In this document: positions 57,305 to 64,000 of the stretch, in pieces | Layout: the number at the start of each line of letters is the position of its first letter | Position numbering within the stretch: the first letter of the stretch is position 1 | Assembly: GCA_036674765.1 (NCBI GenBank) | Contig: JARVKI010000070.1 | Coordinates: 62,001-126,000, forward strand | Length of the DNA: 64,000 bases | Source of the DNA: Seiridium cupressi | Lineage: Eukaryota; Ascomycota; Sordariomycetes; Amphisphaeriales; Sporocadaceae | Direction: 5' to 3' | Translations under genes and position numbers: made by a program | Notes under the pieces: generated by a model | Seen by the model: the letters and a program-made list of their open reading frames with translations, nothing else | Database searches by the model: none | Told to the model about the DNA's origin: nothing

Positions 57305-59334
57305 ATGGTCAAGTTTGTCGAGACGGATGCGACCGGGCTGCCTCTGAAGAGAAAGCAGGTTGCGCATGCCTGCATCTCCTGCCGGAAGCGCAAGGTCAGA
57401 TCATGTGTTGGTCCCGTGTCTGCTGTGTCGCTAATTCCTGCGCACAGAAACGATGCGTTCATGACTGCGACAACTTTAGCGCTGAGGAGAACGGCGTAGC
57501 ATACGATTCGGCAGCTCCGACCAAGCCTGTTCAGTATGCACCCCAGACGGGGGAGACTCCCCAGGTCTCACCCACGGATACTAGATCTCAGATATCACTT
57601 CCGTCCCAGCCTGAAAGCCGCAAAGCTACTCGCTTCGTTGGTGATCTGAACCCCGAGCACCTCTTCATAGAGGCCACTAGTCCACACTCGGCCCGCGACC
57701 TATCAGGCCGCGGTGGTATAGGAGTCTGGCAGTCCCGGAACTCTCACGATGCCAGAGCAGCGCCCACCTCGACGCCGTCTCGTCTGGGGCCAACTGTCAC
57801 CATGCAAACCATCCTGCTGCAGTACGTGCACAGTCAGTGTCTGTCTTGTGTTCCAACTACACAGGACTGGTATGCGCTTCGAAATATCTACCTTGCTAAA
57901 TCGGATCCTCTCTACCCTGTGCTAGGGCCGGTCCTGAACGAAGAACTTGACTCTTCACCACTGTCCGTTCTCATCAAGCAGGTCGTATGTCTTGCCGCTG
58001 CCGCAGACCCGCAGGCTACGCCATACCTGCGGCTTCTGCCCAGCGCAGTGTTGCTCAGCCGTTACGAATATACGTCGGCACTTTCTACGGCGATACACGC
58101 CACGGTAGAATCTGGACTGATTACGGATCGTGTCATGCTGATTCGCATCCTGCTTCTCTATTCCATGTACATGCAGCCGACTTGCCCGGAAGAAGCAGAC
58201 ATGCCAACAGCGATATTCGCAAAAGCAGCGCATCAGTTCATGACGCTGGGCCTCCAACTGCCTATGGACGAGAACGATCCCGAGTACGAGCAAATGCAGA
58301 CTTTGTTCCTGTCCACATGGGCTCTGGATCGTATGAACTCTGCTTTCTATGGCAGAGCTTGCACAGTACACGAGCGAGACATCGGATGGGATTTTGACGA
58401 ATGCATCAAGAAACAGAGACCTCCGTTCCGTTTATTTCTTTCCGTCGTCAAACTCCTGGAGGATGTCATTAACCTATACCGACCGACGCAGAAGGTGGAG
58501 GAAGAACCTCTGTATATAGATATGCCGATACTCGAGCAGCTGATCCTCGATACGGACGCCACCATGGTCCCAGAGAATCTTCTCGGTGAGCACATAGCAC
58601 TTCTTTCTTTCTCTCTTTTTTAATCAACTTGTTTTGCTAAGCTTACCTGTCCCATAGCAACGGTTGAGGTATTCTATCATGCCGTAGCGATTCTGTCATG
58701 CCGTTTCCCACAAGATGGAACCAAGTCGGCACTGCCTTCGCGAGCCAACAACAGTCGGCGCTCCCTGTCGGCAGATCGAATCACGGATATTGTCCGCGAC
58801 GAAATCCGTGATCGTCTTTCTTACATGCCGATCATCCCGTACGCAGTCTCACTCTCTCTCAGCGTCATGTATCGCAAGATGCGTTATAGCCAGATACCGA
58901 TGTTCAGAGAACGAGGACTTAAGGCCTTTGACGCAAACACGAAGCTTCTCAGGAAGCTGAGCGAGATCTTCTGGTGCGCCAAGACCATGGGTGGGATGGC
59001 AGAGCAGGTGCTACAGGAGATGGGCAAGGCCGCTGTCACAAAAGCCCAGGAATCAGGGTCCGGAGAGAATAGCGTGCGCGATGGAAGCGATCCCCAGCCA
59101 GTCCAACCGGTGCAAACATTTGGCGCAGTGCCACGAGGACTTCCCATGGGCTCGATGGCCCCGCAGGCACACAATCTTCCCATGGCTGAAGCGGTACCTG
59201 AGATCGACGTCTGGGGCCACCTTGACCCAAACTTCAACATTACCGCCATTGACGCGGCACTCATGGGCAATCTCGACTTTGGAACCTCGGCGAACTGGTT
59301 CGATTGGCAGCAGAATTTGGGGTTTGCAGAATGA
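57305..59334 (+). CDS. Fungal-specific transcription factor with atypical Zn-cluster
   Basis: 634 aa. Exons 57305-57394, 57448-58585 and 58658-59334 (introns 53 and 72 nt; CGCTAATTC branch in the first). The DNA-binding segment after splicing is KQVAHACISCRKRKKRCVHD, which has CxxCx6C and the basic loop, but the second half of the cluster has only one further Cys (HDCDNF) instead of three. The middle region (PLYPVLGPVLNEEL, then LIRILLLYSMYMQP, LGLQLP and STWALDRMNSAFYGRA) matches the Fungal_trans domain (PF04082). The C-terminus is Asp/Asn/Pro-rich and could be the activation domain. Divergent from the DUF1479 gene. Confidence 0.85.
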
Positions 59335-60049
59335 GAGCACGTTGTGGTACTTGGTAGTATCAGGCTTTACGTTATCGGAACTCCAGACTAACTCATTACT
59401 CGGCCAAGATCGTTGGAGTCTAGTTAGCAGATAGTTTTACTTCACATGGGAGGGAGGAAGCACCAGGGCCCACCATGCGACCAGAGCAATGTCGCATGGT
59501 GGACGGAATAATTTATGCATCAAAATGCGACGAGACATGACTAGAAGGATACCCCTGAGAATTTTCGACAGATAGATATACCTACGCCTAATTGGTTTCA
59601 GTTTGACTTAGTCAGTTAGTTATGTAGCAGTGGTTGATTACAAGCGAATTTTGCACAACGCGCAAGTTTTTCCTCCCTGTTTAAGCGAATGCATCGCGGA
59701 ACGCAAAAGTTCCAAACCGATGGCCTGGTTTTGTGGGATAGGTTGACTTGATAGGTCTCATAAAGCTATTTTTTTTTTACTCCTTTTTTATCTTCGCTGA
59801 GCTATTTCAACACATTTCCTATTGCCGTTCTGCTGGGTTCAAGTTGTGATCGGGCTGTCCCCAGCAGCAAAGATTCCCGGTGGCGGTTTCGCAGCTGCTT
59901 GTCAGCTGGCCATCTCGAGGTCGACTTCGTGGTCAGCGTCACCACTTCATTTGTCTTTCCAAAGGCCTTGTCCGTCGCCGCCAACTTTCTCACGTCCACA
60001 TTGCAACCAGCCCGCGTTTCTTGAACTCCTACACTCGCAGTTGAACGAG
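59335..60049. other. Intergenic, 3' UTR and promoter
   Basis: About 715 nt; apart from the hairpin and a T-run at 59770-59777, nothing recognised. Confidence 0.4.
59470..59502. repeat. 12-bp perfect hairpin downstream of the regulator gene
   Basis: CCACCATGCGAC (59470-59481), a 9-nt loop, then GTCGCATGGTGG (59491-59502). GC-rich perfect stem located 136 nt after the stop codon, within the likely 3' UTR. Confidence 0.65.
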
Positions 60050-60493
60050 ATGCCGAATCCATTGTTCTGGCTCGTAGCGACAGTCGTACTCCCGACAGCG
60101 GTATGTTCCGACCACCCCCACCAAGATCTACTTCATGTAACCCATTGACTTGTGCTGACGTGCACATTACAGGAGACCGTAATCAACCGAGTAAGCATCA
60201 TAGCTAGCTATGTATACTTCAGTTCCTGACCGCAGTCGCTGATTTCATCCCTGCAGTTTGTACGGTCTCCGCAATTCCATCGCGGCGTGCAGCGAATTCA
60301 CCGCGCCGTCGAAGATTACAAGTACGGCCGCGATCCGAATGATCCGCTGAGGCAGGGGGAAGCAACACGAGACCCGAAGCCCGAGAGGGCGCCTGGGTTC
60401 TTCAAGTACTTCACCGAGGAATTGTGGAACCAGATGCGCGGACAGCCGACGGAGGATCTGCCCCCGAAGAACAATTCCAAGACGAAGAGATGA
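60050..60493 (+). CDS. Small conserved fungal protein, mitochondrial-type, with microexon
   Basis: 101 aa from exons 60050-60100, 60173-60190 and 60257-60493 (introns 72 and 66 nt; CATTACAG and CCCTGCAG acceptors). The middle exon is only 18 nt and encodes ETVINR. The protein begins MPNPLFWLVATVVLPTA, a short hydrophobic N-terminus, continues FVRSPQFHRGVQRIHRAVED, and ends in a basic tail. I recall similar small ascomycete proteins listed as mitochondrial inner-membrane or MIOREX-type components, but the function is not clear. An alternative start after the hydrophobic part is unlikely since the motif order fits. Confidence 0.75.
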
Positions 60494-61791
60494 GCTTTCG
60501 GTATTAGATCCAGGGCGGCAACAATGTGGACATCTTTGATCGAAGTTTGAAGACGGGTCGGACCAGACATATGACCGTCGACATGGGGGTCAATTTCGTA
60601 ATGCCGCTCGCTCGACTGATTGCTTGACGAGTCGAGGTATACAACTATATGTGGACTGGAAACAAAGCAGGATTCTCGCAGTCATCAACAGAACTTGGGC
60701 TACAATGCTGCACGACCAACACTCTTCTCAGCTGAGCACTAAGCCCTCCAGATTGGTTCGCCGATATGCGCTCAAAGTTGGGGGCGATGGCGGTATGTGT
60801 CACGGCATTCTCCGCGCGCGAGAAAAACAACACATGACAATACCAACAGCCTCTTATTCCCTGCCCGTCTCGGCGTCCGGCGCTTTCAAGCAGACTCGCG
60901 AGGGTGAAATACCGGCTATGGCTTTGGACTGGGTGCCGTACGCATAGTTTGCCTTATCAAACTTGATAAGTGAGCTAAAAGCGCTGTGTTGGAAGTGTTG
61001 AGGCAGTACGGGGCACTTTCATCTACAAGGGCCCTGTTACCCGGCCTGCCATCTCCGGCTGCTTTGGATGTATTGCTTAGCAGTGCCTGGGGAAGTTTTG
61101 TGTCCTAGAAGGAATCCGAAGTTACCGTCGCCGTAGGACCAGTTACTGTAGGGTTGTTGAACTTTCAATCGTCCAGTACGGTGCAATCATCATGCCTGCT
61201 TTCGGAACTGCTATATAATGTTTCTAATATTGATATCAGTTCCCGGCCTAGGAGTTTCTGTACTAGTATACGGTCGATCCCTTGCCTCAAGTGCTATCAT
61301 GCAAGGACTTGCGATCAGGTTTACTCCTTCATCACGCAGCAGGGCGTCGAATCATGGAAGACGCATCTATCCTCAACAACACCGCTACAAAACCATCACC
61401 TCGCCCGAGTGCCTTGCTCGATTTCTGAAGCGAATACACCACTTATACGACACCACGGTCCGCCTCATTTGCATTGTTTATGTTATGTCCTGGCCTTGCG
61501 GTAGTCAAATGGTAGTAGCATTTATAATTGCAGCTGTCAGCACCCCATAATACGTTAGCTATTCCAAAGAACAGTGATGTGTCACAAGATACAGATTTAT
61601 AAGTGTTAACTTTATCGTATTTGCAAATTGCTTTTGAGAAAATACTATTATGTCGCCCACGCTGTCTCTCCGATATTATCATTACACAAATATGGTTTGT
61701 GCTCCGGCACAAGAGCTTTCAAGATTGTTGAGTCTTGTACTGGCTTTTAGAGGGCAGATGCAATGGAAAGCGTTTCTAAGATACCTTCCTG
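60494..61791. other. Intergenic, GATA-type palindrome
   Basis: 1.3 kb with no supported gene. It includes CTTATCAA-AC-TTGATAAG at 60953-60970, two convergent GATA-factor core sites. Confidence 0.4.
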
Positions 61792-64000
61792 TTAAGAAGT
61801 AGTAATAAACAAGCCGAGAGGGCATGGATTGTAGTCCTCAAAGAAGTTCAAGGTAGTGTCGCCGCCGCCGACATCGGCCACCTCAATGCTAATGGTCGTG
61901 CCAGCAGGGCAGGCGAACGACTTGACATCGTAGGCGTTGCCAGGCGCGACCGTGATCTGGCCGTAGTCGGACTCGACGGACGGCGCGTTAGAGTAAGTAG
62001 TCTGCTGGTTGGCGACTGAGCTGAGCTTGGAGAAGTCAAGAGTGCCCGAGCCCGAGAAGGTGTACGAAGACGTCTCAAGGGTATCCTTCTCCGGAAAGAG
62101 GAAGACCACGTTGCAAGTCTTGCCTGCGTCACTGGAGGGAATGTCGAAGTTGAAGATGGTTGAGCGAGTCGAGGAGATGTCGCCGTTGTAACCGGTGCCG
62201 CTGGCGGTGTTGGGACTATTCTTGTCGGTCACGACGATGAGGGATGGCAGGGTAAAGTCCCCAGCGTTAGTCACACCACCGGGACAGGACGAAGGGATGG
62301 TGACTGAGCTTGGCGATGGGACAGACACGGTCTCGCTTGTGGGACTCGTTGAAGTTTTGATGGAAGAAGCGGAGTAAGATGTGATATGGCTCAGTGTGGT
62401 TGGATAAACCGGAGCAGATGTCTTCGTGGTGGTTTCAATAGAAGTTGTGGAATATACTGGCGCACTCGACTTGCTGGTCACCTTCGTAGTCTCAACGGAG
62501 GTCGTGGGATACACTGGCGCAGTTGATTTGCTCGATACCTTGCTGGTCTCCACCGAAGTTGTAGGATAGATGGGCACAGTTGGCTTGCTAGATATCTTGG
62601 AAGTCTGAATTGACGTGGTCGGGTAAACTGGAGCAGTGGACTTGCTGGAGATCTTTGTAGTCCCAATGGAGGTCGTTGGGTAGATTGGAACGGTTGAGTT
62701 GCTAGACACTGCCTTGGTGGTTGTGGAGTAGACTGGCACTGTTGCCTTGCTAGAGAGAGTGGTGGTGGCAATAGTAGTGTTTGGGTACACTGGCGCAGTT
62801 GACTTGCTGGAAGTCTCGGTAGTCTCAATAGACGTCGTCGGGTAGACGGGAGCCGTAGTCTTGCTGGTTGAGACTTCCTTGGTAGCCTTGACCGTTGTTG
62901 TGGGATAAACGGGGACAGTCTTGCTTGTTGAAGCCTCCTTGGTAGTTTCAACGGTGGTCGGGTAGACTGGAACAGTCTTACTGGAGACCTTAGTAGTCTC
63001 TGCAGAAGTGGTCGGATAGACTGGTGAAGTCTCGCTCGTGACTTTGGTGGTCTGAACAGTAGTTGTGGGATAAACTGGTGAGGTCTGGCTTGATCCCTTA
63101 GTGGTCTCTACCGAGGTCGTGGGGTAGACCGGCACAGTCTTGCTCGTCGACGCTTCCTTGGTAGTAGTCTCAACTGAAGTGGTAGGGTAGATGGGCGAAG
63201 TCTTGCTTGAGGCCTTGGTAGTTTCAATTGAAGTCGTGGGGTAAACCGGAACCGTTTCACTTGAACTCTCCTTGGTAGTCTTGATCGACGTGGTGGGATA
63301 CACGAGGGTTGTCTCGGCGGATGACTCCTTCGTGGTGATCTTGTAAGAAGACATAGCAGAGGTGGCTTTGGTCGTCTCGACAGGATATGTTGTGGGATAG
63401 ACCGGCGTGGTCTCGTGCGGAGACGTAGCTGGGGAGGTGACAGAGGAAACCTTGGTCGTCTCAACAGGATACGTTGTGGGGTAGACAGGCGTGGTCTCCG
63501 GCTTGGTCTGAGTGGCAGATGTGGATTGACCACAAGATTCGGTGACGGTGACCACAATAGTAGAGTAGACGGTAGAAGGCTGTGAGCATGTCTCGGCAGG
63601 CTTCGACGAGCTCTGAGTCTGAACAGGAGCAGTGGAATAGACAACAGAAGAACCAGCAGGTTGGCTTGCTGAGCTGCTGGCCTCGGAGCACTTGTCTGAC
63701 TGACATCCATCGGCGGCCAGCGTGATCTCGGCACAGCTGACGCCTTGCTCTGGCTGGAGGTAGAGGTTGACCTCGTCGTCATCGCCCGTCACACACTCGT
63801 AGAATGTAGTCTGTCCGTTGAATGATATACTTCCATCACAGCCAATCTCGAACCCAGTCTCAGGCGACTGGTTAACGTCACATTGCAAGACAGTTGAGGG
63901 TGGGGTCCACCAGCAACCACGGCCTTGTGAGTCAGTGAGGCTTGAATCAGCGATGGTGAAAGTGCTTGCAGTCAAGCTGCCACCAGCACGAGCCTGGCCA
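61792..64000 (-). CDS. Mucin-like secreted/cell-wall protein with But2 C-terminal domain, 5' end outside the window
   Basis: The frame is open to the window edge; the N-terminal signal peptide lies beyond it. Order of parts: a Cys-containing N-terminal domain (GCWWTPPSTVLQCDV, YECVTGDDDEVNLYL, GVSCAEITL), a Ser/Thr-rich linker, about 19 tandem units of roughly 15-20 residues starting P[VI]Y[PS]TT, and a C-terminal But2 domain (PF09792; GDFTLPSLIVV, IFNFDIPSSDAGKTCNVVFLFP, then FFEDYNPCPLGLFITTS at the end). No GPI signal or membrane helix at the C-terminus. Function of But2 domains is unknown; the repeat region is likely O-mannosylated and wall-associated. Confidence 0.88.
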   Translation of the reverse strand, partial: GQARAGGSLTASTFTIADSSLTDSQGRGCWWTPPSTVLQCDVNQSPETGFEIGCDGSISFNGQTTFYECVTGDDDEVNLYLQPEQGVSCAEITLAADGCQSDKCSEASSSASQPAGSSVVYSTAPVQTQSSSKPAETCSQPSTVYSTIVVTVTESCGQSTSATQTKPETTPVYPTTYPVETTKVSSVTSPATSPHETTPVYPTTYPVETTKATSAMSSYKITTKESSAETTLVYPTTSIKTTKESSSETVPVYPTTSIETTKASSKTSPIYPTTSVETTTKEASTSKTVPVYPTTSVETTKGSSQTSPVYPTTTVQTTKVTSETSPVYPTTSAETTKVSSKTVPVYPTTVETTKEASTSKTVPVYPTTTVKATKEVSTSKTTAPVYPTTSIETTETSSKSTAPVYPNTTIATTTLSSKATVPVYSTTTKAVSSNSTVPIYPTTSIGTTKISSKSTAPVYPTTSIQTSKISSKPTVPIYPTTSVETSKVSSKSTAPVYPTTSVETTKVTSKSSAPVYSTTSIETTTKTSAPVYPTTLSHITSYSASSIKTSTSPTSETVSVPSPSSVTIPSSCPGGVTNAGDFTLPSLIVVTDKNSPNTASGTGYNGDISSTRSTIFNFDIPSSDAGKTCNVVFLFPEKDTLETSSYTFSGSGTLDFSKLSSVANQQTTYSNAPSVESDYGQITVAPGNAYDVKSFACPAGTTISIEVADVGGGDTTLNFFEDYNPCPLGLFITTS
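62395..63495 (-). repeat. Coding tandem repeat, about 19 PVYPTT units
   Basis: Repeats of 45-63 nt inside the But2 gene, each encoding P-[V/I]-Y-[P/S]-T-T, then a TTK-type and SSK/ST-type stretch. Units differ by substitutions and small indels, so it is an old, diverged array rather than a fresh expansion. Confidence 0.85.

Overview
The window is nuclear DNA of a filamentous ascomycete (Pezizomycotina), most likely from Eurotiales (Aspergillus/Penicillium group). Genes are mostly interrupted by 45-85 nt GT-AG introns with CTRAY-type branch sites, intergenic spaces are long, and the families are typical of these fungi: Zn2Cys6 regulators, fructosyl-amino-acid oxidase, RTA1, CAP10, But2, DUF1479 and Avo2. 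The arginase and ribosomal proteins read very close to Aspergillus proteins as I remember them. About 28 protein genes can be modelled; splice sites were placed by eye and checked for frame continuity. No tRNA, rRNA or intact transposon was found.

Region 1 (1-7.6 kb) looks like a small catabolic neighbourhood: a truncated fructosyl-amino-acid oxidase, a divergent Zn2Cys6 regulator, an eight-intron MFS transporter and an SDR oxidoreductase. Region 2 (7.6-18.4 kb) looks accessory: two fungal-specific proteins with an N-terminal CxxC and F-box-like segments flank an AT-rich, RIP-like island, followed by an unknown 195-aa protein, an orphan secreted protein and a RidA-family protein with a signal peptide.

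Region 3 (19.3-23.5 kb) is core: 40S ribosomal protein S26 and ubiquitin-S27a are divergent across a promoter carrying telobox-like motifs, followed by a GH18 chitinase. Region 4 (24.7-38 kb) has two divergent single-pass membrane proteins, an RTA1-type membrane protein, a 41-bp-period tandem repeat, arginase, a four-helix membrane protein and a small hydrophilic stress-type protein. Region 5 (39-47.3 kb) has a CAP10 glycosyltransferase, a mitochondrial Mtf1-like factor and an Avo2-like ankyrin protein (TORC2).

Region 6 (47.3-64 kb) begins with a 3.7-kb pyrimidine-rich gene-free stretch that may be the leader of a conserved unknown gene at 50.9 kb. It continues with a DeoC-fold protein lacking the Schiff-base lysine, a DUF1993 protein, a DUF1479 dioxygenase-like protein divergent from an atypical Zn-cluster regulator, a small mitochondrial-type protein with an 18-nt microexon, and a 5'-truncated mucin-like But2 protein with about 19 tandem PVYPTT repeats.

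No single stretch is convincingly a wholly new system. The best leads are the lysine-less DeoC protein, the secreted RidA protein, the But2 repeat protein and the 41-bp repeat.
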